NCBI RefSeq assembly: GCF_024199845.1
Contig: NZ_JANADO010000001.1
Span: forward strand, 4,712,001 to 4,776,000
Reading direction: 5' to 3'
DNA length: 64,000 nucleotides
Source of the DNA: Bradyrhizobium sp. CCGB12
GTDB lineage: Bacteria; Pseudomonadota; Alphaproteobacteria; Rhizobiales; Xanthobacteraceae
In this document: positions 15,910-28,946 of the stretch, one piece after another
Numbering within the stretch: the first letter of the stretch is position 1
How the letters are laid out: each line of letters begins with the position of its first letter
Position numbers and translations under genes: made by a program
Notes under the pieces: generated by a model
What the model was told of the DNA's origin: nothing
Databases searched by the model: none
What the model saw: the letters and a program-made list of their open reading frames with translations, nothing else

Positions 15910-16158
15910 ATGAACGACCTTCGCGCCGAGCGCCTCCAGGTCATGCTTTCGCCGGAAGAGTTGGCCGCCGTTGATGATTTCCGGTTTAGACACCGCATGC
16001 CGACGCGCGCGGCAGCTGTCCGCGAACTCCTCAAATTCGGGCTAGCCGCAGCAGGCGTCGATGCGGCAGCCGGCGTGAAGTCGAGCAGTTTTGGCGTATT
16101 CGGCCGCGGACCAGACGGACATACTCAGGGCGATCCCGACGGCGAGGCCGAGAAGTAA
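15910..16158 (+). CDS. Ribbon-helix-helix DNA-binding protein
   Basis: An 82-residue protein. Residues 5-50 form a MetJ/Arc-type ribbon-helix-helix: the strand RLQVMLSPEELAAVDDFRF, then RMPTRAAAVRELLKFGL as the second helix. The C-terminal 30 residues are Gly/Asp-rich and probably flexible. It likely binds the palindrome in its own promoter as a dimer or tetramer. There is no toxin-like partner next to it, so a toxin-antitoxin role is not supported. The ATG was chosen; an in-frame TTG two codons upstream also exists. Confidence 0.8.
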   Translation: MNDLRAERLQVMLSPEELAAVDDFRFRHRMPTRAAAVRELLKFGLAAAGVDAAAGVKSSSFGVFGRGPDGHTQGDPDGEAEK

Positions 16159-16181
16159 CCGATAGAGCGGCTCACAAACAA

Positions 16182-16211
16182 ACGGCCCCGGCACGGGGGT
16201 GCCGGGGCCGT
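16182..16211 (+). terminator. Strong GC hairpin after the RHH gene
   Basis: A 13-bp perfect stem (ACGGCCCCGGCAC / GTGCCGGGGCCGT) with a GGGG loop, 23 nt after the stop. There is no clear T-run, but the stem is long enough to end or protect the transcript. Confidence 0.65.
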
Positions 16212-16301
16212 CCTTGGAGATTGCTTCCGGCGCACCGGGGGCATGACAGCCGGAAGCATCCCATCGACTCTTCGCGCCGAGATTCGTTCCTCGTAGGCGC
16301 G

Positions 16302-16505
16302 CTAGCCCGTCGCGTCGTTTGAACCGTCCGGCATCGCGCCGGAGCCTGGCGTCTTACTGTCGTCGTTCAGCTTGGGATCGCGTGTCGCCTCGCGCGAGGG
16401 CGAGCCTTTGGGATCCGTCTTGTGAACGGACTGCGCACGCTCTTTGTCCCGCGGCTGCTCCTCTGCCCGCTTGTCCTTGACGATGCCGTGGTCGGAATGG
16501 GCCAT
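16302..16505 (-). CDS. Small disordered hydrophilic protein
   Basis: A 67-residue, Asp/Lys/Ser-rich protein with no hydrophobic segment (MAHSDHGIVKDKRAEEQ at the N-terminus, GSGAMPDGSNDATG at the end). It resembles small stress-induced disordered proteins. A GGGAG Shine-Dalgarno sequence and a GGAAC-N16-CGTA promoter giving a leader of about 28 nt support expression in the general stress response. No domain recognised. Confidence 0.65.
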   Translation of the reverse strand: MAHSDHGIVKDKRAEEQPRDKERAQSVHKTDPKGSPSREATRDPKLNDDSKTPGSGAMPDGSNDATG

Positions 16506-16539
16506 GATCTGCTCCCGCCTCTTTGATGTTCGAAGCGGT

Positions 16540-16564
16540 TACGCGCTGGCGCGTCGATTGTTCC
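16540..16564 (-). promoter_or_regulatory. EcfG-type promoter candidate
   Basis: On the minus strand, GGAAC (16564-16560), a 16-nt spacer and CGTA (16543-16540), correctly placed for the gene starting at 16505. Confidence 0.6.
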
Positions 16565-16582
16565 GGGCGAGAGGGCCTGGCA

Positions 16583-16714
16583 CTAACTATGTGCCGCATG
16601 GATCGCAGCCGATGCATTTTCCAGATGCACCTGCCGCACCGTCGTCACCGTCGCGAACGCGACCGAGACGCCAAAAGCGAGAATCAGTGAAAGAAGAGCC
16701 AGACGTGGAGCCAT
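16583..16714 (-). CDS. 43-residue exported or membrane microprotein
   Basis: A short frame with an ideal AAGGAGG Shine-Dalgarno sequence 6 nt before its ATG. The product starts MAPRLALLSLILAFGVSVAF, a hydrophobic segment able to act as signal anchor or signal peptide, followed by a short polar tail with His and Val. Too short for family recognition. Its promoter-distal end abuts the GGAAC promoter of the next gene on the same strand. Confidence 0.5.
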   Translation of the reverse strand: MAPRLALLSLILAFGVSVAFATVTTVRQVHLENASAAIHAAHS

Positions 16715-16830
16715 TGCAACCTCCTTCTGGAATCGAAAATCAACGCGATCGACTGTTCACGGATTATCCTGGATTTGTCTCTTGCATTCCGTGCGCGGTC
16801 TCACACACGGCGTCACGACGGCGAGAGCGT

Positions 16831-17025
16831 CTAGCTGTCCTGCTTTAAGGAGATATGGACCCTCACCGGCGGGATCTCTCCGTCGAGCCAATCCTGTTCG
16901 GTCGCAAGCGCCGTCCAGGCGTCCGCCATGCGCGAATAGCGCCTATAGGCGGGTTTCCCTTCGGCCCGCTCGGCGAGCTGAAGACAATTATCGGCGTTAT
17001 CTCTGAAGATGTCAGACTGTTTCAT
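16831..17025 (-). CDS. Small conserved helical protein
   Basis: A 64-residue protein with a pattern common in short rhizobial proteins: a helix with spaced Asn/Cys/Leu/Ala (DNADNCLQLAERAEGKPAYR), then YSRMADAWTALATEQDWLDG. It is similar in size and style to the ENVRRYR proteins at 34665 and 51117. Function unknown. It is divergent from the DUF4142 gene at 17121. No strong Shine-Dalgarno sequence was seen. Confidence 0.65.
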   Translation of the reverse strand: MKQSDIFRDNADNCLQLAERAEGKPAYRRYSRMADAWTALATEQDWLDGEIPPVRVHISLKQDS

Positions 17026-17120
17026 GCGGAAGACGTGGGGGCGGAACTCCCGGGTCGCAATGCCCCTTACCGGATCGTAACGTTCGGGGAACTTCGCAGG
17101 TCATCCGTCATTAGGTAACG

Positions 17121-17633
17121 ATGCGAGTTCTCGTCGCCATAGTCCTGGCATTCATCAGCACCGCCGCGCTTGCCGACAGCACCGGCGAGCGACAGCTTGG
17201 CCACGGCGCGCCGAGCGCAACCGACGTCATCAGCGGCCTCTATACCTTCAGTCGATTCCAGCAGGGTCTGCTGGAGAGTACCGACCTGAAGGGCAACGCG
17301 GAGGTCAAGAACCTTGCCGCCCTGCGCGCCGAAGAAGCGGCCAAGCGCGACAAGACGTTGAAACAGATTCAAGAGAGGATCGGTGCGGAGCCGCGCGCCA
17401 GCAAGACGAATTCGGTAAGCGCGGGCCTCGTCGAACCCGACACTTCGGATGGACCGGCTTACGTCAGAAGCTTTTATGCCTCGCAGATTCCCGAATATGA
17501 CACGGCGATCGATCTGCTCGAACGCTATCTGAAGGCGCCCGACAATGCTGCGCTTGCGGCGTTCGCACGCGAGCAGCTCCCGATGCTGCGTGCGCAGGTC
17601 AAGGCTGCCGAACGCACCATGGCGGACAAGTAG
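17121..17633 (+). CDS. DUF4142 periplasmic protein, paralogue
   Basis: A 170-residue protein with a signal peptide (RVLVAIVLAFISTAALA, cleavage near residue 18) and a DUF4142 helical domain. Weak helix 1 is followed by EVKNLAALRAEEAAKRDKTL and the closing helices YDTAIDLLERYLKAPDNAAL and QLPMLRAQVKAAERTM. It is more divergent than the paralogue at 12272. The start codon lies only about 9 nt after a possible -10, so the promoter is unresolved. Confidence 0.82.
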   Translation: MRVLVAIVLAFISTAALADSTGERQLGHGAPSATDVISGLYTFSRFQQGLLESTDLKGNAEVKNLAALRAEEAAKRDKTLKQIQERIGAEPRASKTNSVSAGLVEPDTSDGPAYVRSFYASQIPEYDTAIDLLERYLKAPDNAALAAFAREQLPMLRAQVKAAERTMADK

Positions 17634-17639
17634 CCGCCT

Positions 17640-17924
17640 TTACTTCGGACGTTGCTGGCTCTCCGGCCGCACCGTCCGGTTGCTCTCGGGCATCCTGTCC
17701 CGGCCTCCATCCCCGTTGTCATCCTTGCCGCCCGAGGTCGAGGTGCCACTGCCGCTCGGGTTCGATCGGTTGGCCGTCCCCGTGGTCGGGGTATCCGCAC
17801 GGGGCGTCGCCGAGCTTGCGGCGGGATCGCCGGTCACGGCCCCGCGGCCGCTGGGCTCGCCGCCCTGTGCAAGGGCCGATCCGGCAAACAACATGGCGAT
17901 GATCGCAGCCAATCCAGCTTTCAT
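17640..17924 (-). CDS. Secreted Ser/Gly/Pro-rich small protein
   Basis: A 94-residue protein: a signal peptide (KAGLAAIIAMLFAGSALA, cleavage near residue 19) and a disordered mature part with low-complexity Thr/Ser/Gly/Asn/Arg. A strong AGGAG Shine-Dalgarno sequence and an ideally placed GGAAC-N16-TGTT promoter (leader about 20 nt) mark it as stress-induced. It is convergent with the DUF4142 gene, 6 nt away. Confidence 0.75.
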   Translation of the reverse strand: MKAGLAAIIAMLFAGSALAQGGEPSGRGAVTGDPAASSATPRADTPTTGTANRSNPSGSGTSTSGGKDDNGDGGRDRMPESNRTVRPESQQRPK

Positions 17925-17949
17925 TTGCGCACTCCTGTCTGTGCTGGCT

Positions 17950-17974
17950 AACAGCAGGGCTGCTGCTCCGTTCC
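17950..17974 (-). promoter_or_regulatory. EcfG-type promoter candidate
   Basis: On the minus strand, GGAAC (17974-17970), a 16-nt spacer and TGTT (17953-17950), 26 nt before the start codon at 17924. Confidence 0.6.
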
Positions 17975-18022
17975 GAAAGGAGTCTGCCCGAGGGGAGCTC
18001 CGAATCTCTTTTGAACCGGTGT

Positions 18023-18047
18023 GGAACCAATCCGGGGGATCGAAGTT
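18023..18047 (+). promoter_or_regulatory. EcfG-type promoter candidate upstream of the poly-HAMP kinase
   Basis: GGAAC-N16-AGTT, about 138 nt before the kinase ATG. A sigma-70-like TTGACA lies at 18049-18054, so the kinase may have two promoters. The long leader makes this one of the weaker candidates. Confidence 0.35.
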
Positions 18048-18184
18048 GTTGACACCGGGCTGAGCAAAGCAGGTTCCAACTTCTCGCGCCGCACCTTGGC
18101 GCTTGATTTCGAATTAGGCTGACGCTCTATTTTGACCAAACGCGTCACGCCAGGATACGGCCGACGCCTGCGCGGGGAATCAGT

Positions 18185-24481
<6,297 letters not shown>

Positions 24482-24494
24482 GTTGGATTTGCGA

Positions 24495-25985
24495 ATGGAC
24501 CACGAAAAGGTCAACATCCTGCTCGTCGACGATCAGCCCGCCAAGCTGCTCGCTTATGAGGTGATATTGAAGGATCTCGGCGAGAACCTCGTGATCGCCT
24601 CGTCTGGACGCGAGGCGCTGGAGGTTCTGCTCAAGACCGAGATCGCCGTAATCCTGGTCGACGTCTGCATGCCCGAGCTCGACGGCTTCGAGCTCGCCGC
24701 GATGATCCGCGAGCATCCGCGCTTCCAGAAGACCGCGATGATCTTCATCTCGGCCATTCAGGTGAGCGACATCGACCGGTTGCGCGGCTACGAGATGGGC
24801 GCGGTCGACTACGTTCCGGTGCCCGTCGTGCCGGAAGTGCTGCGCGCCAAGATCAAGGTGTTCTCCGAACTCTATCGCAAGACCCGGGAGCTCGAGCGGC
24901 TGAACCAGGAGCTCGAGGACCGCGTCCGCGCGCGCACCGCCGAGCTGGAAAGCTCCACCGCCAAGCTGCGCGAGAGCGAGCAGCGGCGCAGCATGGCGAT
25001 CGCCGCCGGCAAGATGGGCTCTTGGGATTGGGACTGGATCACCGGCGACTGGATGTGGGACGAGGGGCAATATCGCATCTTCGGGGTCAGCCCGGAGATC
25101 TTCGAGGTCAACCCGGCCAACGTTCAGGCGCTGTTGCATCCCGATGACGTCGATCAGTTGCGCAAGGCGATCGCCGAGTTCAACAGCGGCACGCGCGCCT
25201 ATGAAACGGAGTTCCGCATTGTGCGGCCCGACGGCGAGATACGCTGGTGCGTCGGCACGGCGGCCGCAACTGTGGATCATAGCAGCCGCGTGGTGCGGGT
25301 GAGCGGCGTCACGGTGGACATCACCGAACGCAAGCGCGCGGAGGAGCGGCAGAACCTGCTCGCGCGGGAAGTCGATCATCGCGCCAAGAATGCGCTAGCG
25401 CTGGCGCAGTCGATCGTGCGCCTCACCCGTGCCGACGAGGTCAAGGCCTATGTCAATGCCGTCGAGGGACGCATCAATGCGCTCGCGCGCGTGCACACCA
25501 TCCTGTCGCTGTCGAGCTGGCAGGGCGCCGAGCTCTCCAAGCTGATCGACGAGGAGCTTGCACCCTATTCGCTGGGTGGCCAGATCAGGTTGTCGGGCCC
25601 CGAGGTTCAATTGCTGCCGGCGACCGCCCAGACGCTGGCGCTCGCTATGCACGAGCTTTTCACCAACTCGGCCAAGTATGGCGCGCTTTCGACGCGATCC
25701 GGGCGGCTCATGATCGGGTGGCAGGTCGAGGACGAGCTCCTCACGCTGACCTGGGAGGAATCCGGCGGCCCGCTCGTCAGGACGCCGAAAGCCCGCGGCT
25801 TCGGAACGCGGAGCCTGCTAGCGAGCGTCGAGTCCCAGCTCGGCGGGCGGGCGCAATTCGATTGGCGCACCGAGGGCCTGTTGTGCCGTCTGGAGGTGCC
25901 GTTGAAACGCAAGCCGGCGGCAACGACCGCACCCGGCAAATTCGATGCCGCCGACGCGACCGAATTGCAGCGCGCGTCCGGCTAG
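24495..25985 (+). CDS. Receiver-PAS-HWE histidine kinase
   Basis: A 496-residue cytoplasmic protein: an N-terminal REC domain (phospho-Asp56 in VILVDVCMPELDG), a coiled coil (about 125-165), a PAS domain (about 170-285, MGSWDWDWITGDWMWDEGQ), and an HWE-type kinase core with phospho-His295 (EVDHRAKN) and an ATP-binding region (HELFTNSAKYGALS, GFGTRSLL). The REC lysine normally found in the K-P motif is Val109 (DYVPVPVVPE), as in a recognised subgroup. HWE/HisKA2 kinases often phosphorylate PhyR to start the general stress response. The close link to the poly-HAMP kinase suggests a phosphorelay between the two (inference). The stop overlaps the convergent small gene's stop. Confidence 0.93.
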   Translation: MDHEKVNILLVDDQPAKLLAYEVILKDLGENLVIASSGREALEVLLKTEIAVILVDVCMPELDGFELAAMIREHPRFQKTAMIFISAIQVSDIDRLRGYEMGAVDYVPVPVVPEVLRAKIKVFSELYRKTRELERLNQELEDRVRARTAELESSTAKLRESEQRRSMAIAAGKMGSWDWDWITGDWMWDEGQYRIFGVSPEIFEVNPANVQALLHPDDVDQLRKAIAEFNSGTRAYETEFRIVRPDGEIRWCVGTAAATVDHSSRVVRVSGVTVDITERKRAEERQNLLAREVDHRAKNALALAQSIVRLTRADEVKAYVNAVEGRINALARVHTILSLSSWQGAELSKLIDEELAPYSLGGQIRLSGPEVQLLPATAQTLALAMHELFTNSAKYGALSTRSGRLMIGWQVEDELLTLTWEESGGPLVRTPKARGFGTRSLLASVESQLGGRAQFDWRTEGLLCRLEVPLKRKPAATTAPGKFDAADATELQRASG

Positions 25986-26233
25986 CCGGAGGCCGCGCTC
26001 GTCATGCGCTGCTCCGTCCGTGGCTCGCGCGGGACTCGTCCTTCGAGCCAGGCTTCCGTTCGGGCGAGATCGCGTAGTGCCTTCGCATAGCGCCGAGCCG
26101 CGCTTCTTTCCGCGCCGCGCGGCAGCTTGCGCGCCTTGCGCAGGATGTCTGCGGCCGCGTTGCGATAGGCCAGCGAGCGGTACAGAAAGACTACCTTGCC
26201 CATATCGAATGTTCCCGTGTTGATGCCGCTCAT
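25982..26233 (-). CDS. Small basic helical protein
   Basis: An 83-residue basic protein with a helical core (VVFLYRSLAYRNAAADILRKARKLPRGAER in two stretches, then RRYAKALRDLARTEAWLEG). The codon usage is normal. Starts at MSGINTG (26233) or MGKVVFLY (26203) are both possible. Its stop TAG shares the CTAG palindrome with the stop of the HWE kinase. Function unknown; similar short proteins occur in bradyrhizobia to my memory. Confidence 0.65.
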   Translation of the reverse strand: MSGINTGTFDMGKVVFLYRSLAYRNAAADILRKARKLPRGAERSAARRYAKALRDLARTEAWLEGRVPREPRTEQRMTSAASG

Positions 26234-26291
26234 CTTCGCAAGCCCGGCATGAACGTCGGATGAAGCAGGCGATGACAATTCCTTCATCCAG

Positions 26292-26316
26292 ATGGAACCA
26301 GAGAATGTCGCGCGCG
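26292..26316 (+). promoter_or_regulatory. EcfG-type promoter, perfect consensus
   Basis: GGAAC-N16-CGTT matches the EcfG consensus exactly. The predicted start near 26323 leaves a 21-nt leader before the ATG at 26344. Confidence 0.75.
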
Positions 26317-26343
26317 TTTGCATGCCAGATCGGGACATCGTCC

Positions 26344-26601
26344 ATGCGCACGAAGAAGTCGTCGGACCTGATCTCTCCCACCGGCCTCATCAAGCTGATG
26401 ACACACGCGATGATGGGCGCAGCCCTCGGCCTCGCTTTCAGCCTCGTACTCATTCTGTTCAATCCGGCCGTGGCCAACCTGCTGAGTCACGGCGGAAGCC
26501 AGGCCGTCATTGTCTTCGCCCTCACCTTGGTGACGACCTTCGCGATCGGCACGACGCTGACCGGCCTCGTGTTCATCCTGGAAGAGAACAAGCAATCTTG
26601 A
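26344..26601 (+). CDS. Small two-helix membrane protein
   Basis: An 85-residue protein with two predicted membrane helices (about residues 20-42, MGAALGLAFSLVLILF; and 54-78, AVIVFALTLVTTFAIGTTLTG) joined by a short Gly/Ser loop, a basic N-terminus and an acidic tail. The start was chosen because it follows a perfect EcfG promoter by 21 nt. Function unknown; expected in the inner membrane during stress. Confidence 0.75.
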   Translation: MRTKKSSDLISPTGLIKLMTHAMMGAALGLAFSLVLILFNPAVANLLSHGGSQAVIVFALTLVTTFAIGTTLTGLVFILEENKQS

Positions 26602-26685
26602 AGCGTGCGTGACGCGTGGAGTCGAACTCCTGCGACGAACCGCAGTTGGCCGCCTGCGTCAATTTAACTCAGGGAGTTCCCTCGC

Positions 26686-26919
26686 ATGAAGACGACCAAG
26701 CTCGCTCTCACCGTCATGCTGGCAACCGGCCTCGCCGCCGCGCCGTTCGCCGTGCAGGCGAAGTCGCACAAGGCAAAACATGGATCCTCGACATCATCGT
26801 CGCAGACCACAGGCGCCAACACGAAATCCAGCGGTGCTGCTAATCCCTCCAGCCAAGGCAATGTCGGCCCAGGTACCGACCAGGCCGGCAGCATGAGCAA
26901 GCCGAGCAGCTCGAAATAA
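26686..26919 (+). CDS. Secreted Ser/Gly/Thr-rich small protein
   Basis: A 77-residue protein: a signal peptide (KLALTVMLATGLAAAPFAVQA, cleavage near residue 25) and a low-complexity mature part of Ser, Lys, Gly, Asn and Thr. It is similar in style to the secreted protein at 17640. A CAGGGAG Shine-Dalgarno sequence precedes the ATG. It ends at a strong terminator. Confidence 0.72.
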   Translation: MKTTKLALTVMLATGLAAAPFAVQAKSHKAKHGSSTSSSQTTGANTKSSGAANPSSQGNVGPGTDQAGSMSKPSSSK

Positions 26920-26935
26920 GAGCATTCGCAACCGA

Positions 26936-26961
26936 GAAAGCCCCGCCGCGGCGGGGCTTTC
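26936..26961. terminator. Perfect palindromic terminator
   Basis: GAAAGCCCCGCCG / CGGCGGGGCTTTC, a 26-nt perfect palindrome 16 nt after the secreted protein's stop. With the A and T runs on either side it can work in both directions. Confidence 0.85.
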
Positions 26962-27098
26962 GTCATTGACAGTCATGTGGCGGCGCCGCGCTACTCATGG
27001 CACGCACCTGTCGGCATCCGATTTCGATGATCCCTCCCAGGAGTCGGGTGCCAGGAGTCGGGTGCGCGTACGCTTTGGCTGCGCCGGATGTCAGGATG

Positions 27099-27281
27099 TT
27101 AAGGCGCGCCCGAGAAACTTGTCTTGACGAGATGCTCGAGCTGCGCCCGCTTGCGTGCGATCAGGAGTTGGGCCGCAGCATCGTCGAGGCCTTCGCGCCG
27201 CAATTGTCGGATGGCGGAGCCCAGTTCGAGAATCTCGGCACGCAATTTCAGGATCCGGTAATTCTCCGGCTCTTCCTCCAC
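27099..27281 (-). CDS. Small helical protein, GTG start
   Basis: A 60-residue charged protein with a coiled-coil-like helix (RAEILELGSAIRQLRREG, then AAAQLLIARKRAQLEHLV). The GTG at 27281 is preferred because a GGAGG Shine-Dalgarno sequence lies 6 nt upstream and it falls 14 nt after the stop of the gene before it. An ATG at 27347 would overlap that gene by 52 nt. It forms a two-gene unit with 27296-27571. Function unknown. Confidence 0.55.
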   Translation of the reverse strand: MEEEPENYRILKLRAEILELGSAIRQLRREGLDDAAAQLLIARKRAQLEHLVKTSFSGAP

Positions 27282-27295
27282 CGCGGCCTCCGTTC

Positions 27296-27571
27296 TCAGC
27301 GGCGTGCCAAGACACGCGCTGGCTGGTCGACTTTCTTCAAGGAACAAAGACGCATCCGGTCGCGAACGTCAGGCAGGACGTCGCCGCCGCCGGCCGCCTT
27401 CCATTCGTCGATCAGCAGGTTGATTTTCCGGCGCAGATTGATCTGGGCCAGAGCCTGTTCGGTGCAGTCGCAATCGCCGTTGACGAGCTCGCGCACGGAT
27501 GCCTCGACGTCGGCCATTTCCAGCCTCAAGGCGCTGATCTTGCGTCGAATTTCATTAATTCTGTTGTCCAT
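27296..27571 (-). CDS. Small coiled-coil protein next to a LexA-like box
   Basis: A 91-residue charged protein; residues 1-65 form helices with heptad-like spacing (EIRRKISALRLEMADVEAS, then ALAQINLRRKINLLIDEWKA) and a CDC motif near residue 35. From memory it resembles short bradyrhizobial proteins of unknown function. A GAAC-N7-GAAC SOS-type box sits only 10 nt upstream of the ATG, so DNA-damage control is likely. First gene of a two-gene unit. Confidence 0.65.
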   Translation of the reverse strand: MDNRINEIRRKISALRLEMADVEASVRELVNGDCDCTEQALAQINLRRKINLLIDEWKAAGGGDVLPDVRDRMRLCSLKKVDQPARVLARR

Positions 27572-27580
27572 GGCTTGTTA

Positions 27581-27595
27581 GAACAAAATAAGAAC
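27581..27595. promoter_or_regulatory. LexA (SOS) box candidate, alphaproteobacterial type
   Basis: GAAC-AAAATAA-GAAC (reverse strand GTTC-N7-GTTC) matches the alphaproteobacterial LexA consensus GTTC-N7-GTTC exactly. It lies in a short AT-rich divergent promoter between the genes at 27571 (minus) and 27634 (plus). Confidence 0.6.
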
Positions 27596-27633
27596 ATATA
27601 GTCAAGTCAGGATTTCAGGACGGGAGCAACGAC

Positions 27634-27828
27634 ATGCAGGTTCAGGCAAAATACGACGCCAGGGTTTTTCTTAGCGAGCAGATGACCCGGGCGCAGGGAT
27701 TGAGGTTGAAGCGGCTGAGCGAAGAGGCGTATCAGCCGGCGCAATATGCGCGGGATCTGTCCTTCGCCGAGGCTGCGCGGCGCATCGGGGTGCTGGAGGC
27801 GGAGATCGAGCTGGCGAATTCGTTCTAG
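27634..27828 (+). CDS. DUF3072-like small protein
   Basis: A 64-residue protein. The C-terminal 45 residues match the short DUF3072 pattern: M-T-x-x-Q in MTRAQGLRLKRLSEEAY, then the helix LSFAEAARRIGVLEAEIEL. A GGGAG Shine-Dalgarno sequence precedes the ATG. It is divergent from the coiled-coil gene across the LexA-like box and might be co-regulated. Function of the family unknown. Confidence 0.7.
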   Translation: MQVQAKYDARVFLSEQMTRAQGLRLKRLSEEAYQPAQYARDLSFAEAARRIGVLEAEIELANSF

Positions 27829-27829
27829 G

Positions 27830-27930
27830 GCATGATCCGGAAAAGTGTGCAGCGGTTTTCCGAAAAAGATCATGCTCAAACAATAACCGAAAGCGCGATG
27901 ATGATTCATCCTAATCTCATCGCGCTTTAG
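27830..27930. repeat. Palindromic intergenic repeat, family D
   Basis: Begins CATGATCCGGAAAAGTG and contains its inverted partner TTTTCCGAAAAAGATCATG, followed by a second hairpin AAAGCGCGATGA..TCATCGCGCTTT. This is a recognisable rhizobial intergenic element. Confidence 0.75.
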
Positions 27931-27968
27931 GCTGCCCTCACCCGCCCCGAGCTCGCACGCCTGCTTTC

Positions 27969-27993
27969 GGAACCATGCCAGTGTCGAACGGTT
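27969..27993 (+). promoter_or_regulatory. EcfG-type promoter candidate
   Basis: GGAAC-N16-GGTT, one mismatch from consensus, giving a leader of about 19 nt before the histone-like gene at 28019. Confidence 0.55.
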
Positions 27994-28018
27994 CTCTCTC
28001 GGCCAAGGGAGATTAGGC

Positions 28019-28303
28019 ATGGCACGCAAGGCAAAGAAGCGCCGCTACTCACGCAGCTCCGGGAGCGATGTCGAAAGCGAGATGCGGCGCTACAAGAAGG
28101 GTACCGCGAAGAGCGGACGTGGCGGTCGCGGCGGACGCGTGAAGAGCCGTAAGCAGGCCATCGCGATCGGGCTGTCGAAGGCCCGCAAGAAGGGCAAGAA
28201 GGTCCCGAAGAAGGCGTCGAAGCGGAAGACGTCCAAGAAGACCTCAAAGAAGAAAACTTCAAAGAAGTCGTCGACGCGCAGATCCACCAAACGGTCGCGC
28301 TGA
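28019..28303 (+). CDS. Lysine-rich DUF6496/histone H1-like protein
   Basis: A 94-residue, extremely basic protein. The N-terminal half (SDVESEMRRYKKGTAKSGRG, then KSRKQAIAIGLSKARKKGKK) matches the DUF6496 pattern found in stress-linked proteins. The C-terminal half is a histone-H1-like Lys/Ser/Thr tail of repeated K-K-T-S-K. It likely binds DNA or RNA and may compact the nucleoid under stress (inference). A GGAAC-type promoter precedes it. Confidence 0.82.
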   Translation: MARKAKKRRYSRSSGSDVESEMRRYKKGTAKSGRGGRGGRVKSRKQAIAIGLSKARKKGKKVPKKASKRKTSKKTSKKKTSKKSSTRRSTKRSR

Positions 28304-28309
28304 CCTCGG

Positions 28310-28672
28310 TCAGATCATGCTGCCCGGCATGAAGCAGCGGATCGAAATCCCGAACGCAGTCTTCACTGGCCACACCATGGTGCGGCCGGCGCGGTTCGGT
28401 TCGGTGATGACGGCTTCATCCGGCACCTCGACCCACTGCCCGTCCAGCCGGACACGGTAATGCCCGTTGTGCGATTCCCAATCGGGATCGGCGACGGCAA
28501 AACCGTCCGCATCCGAGCAGCACGGACCGAGGTTGCTGCGCAGGCTATCGAACCAGGGTTTCAGGGGCGAGTTCGCATAGCGGCCGTCGTCGCGCCCGAG
28601 CGCGCTTTCAGTCGGCAGCACGAACGACACCACGAATACTGCAATCACTAGCGAGAGCTTCAATCGATCCAT
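28310..28672 (-). CDS. Secreted hypothetical protein
   Basis: A 120-residue protein with an N-terminal hydrophobic signal (LKLSLVIAVFVVSFVLP). The mature part contains PWFDSLRSNLGPCCSDADG, a vicinal cysteine pair, and a third Cys near the C-terminus (ISIRCFMPG). The pattern (PWFDSL..CCSDADG..VRLDGQWVEVPDEAV) recurs in rhizobial periplasmic proteins of unknown function, to my memory. The ATG at 28672 was preferred over 28687 because the signal peptide fits better. Confidence 0.72.
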   Translation of the reverse strand: MDRLKLSLVIAVFVVSFVLPTESALGRDDGRYANSPLKPWFDSLRSNLGPCCSDADGFAVADPDWESHNGHYRVRLDGQWVEVPDEAVITEPNRAGRTMVWPVKTAFGISIRCFMPGSMI

Positions 28673-28897
28673 GTCGGCACCGATCAAATGCGAACCACCG
28701 GCCAGTTTTCAAAAAGCGGCGGGAGGGTTCGAAGTTCCACGCTTGCAACTCGACTCCGCGGCTACATTGCCGCAGAGCCCATAATGCTGGGAACTGTGAT
28801 CGGTGAACACGGCTTTTTCGGACGAACCGCGTCACCCACGCTGCCGTTAACGAGAATGTTATCGACGAGCTGTGGGAATCTCGAAGGCAAACAGGAA

Positions 28898-28921
28898 AGG
28901 CGGCCCTAGGGCCGCCTTTTT
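28898..28921. terminator. Rho-independent terminator downstream of degP
   Basis: AGGCGGCCC-TA-GGGCCGCCT followed by TTTT on the plus strand; on the minus strand the stem is followed by TTTCCTGTTT. It lies 26 nt beyond the end of degP. Confidence 0.8.
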
Positions 28922-28946
28922 GGATTCGCACCAATCGAGGTTCGCC

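Noticed and set aside
15910..16158. RHH protein as an antitoxin
   Set aside because: No toxin-like gene overlaps or follows; the next gene downstream is on the other strand and is a disordered protein.
17088..17112. GGAAC-N16-CATT before the DUF4142 gene at 17121
   Set aside because: The predicted start would fall only one or two bases from the ATG and the -10 deviates from consensus.
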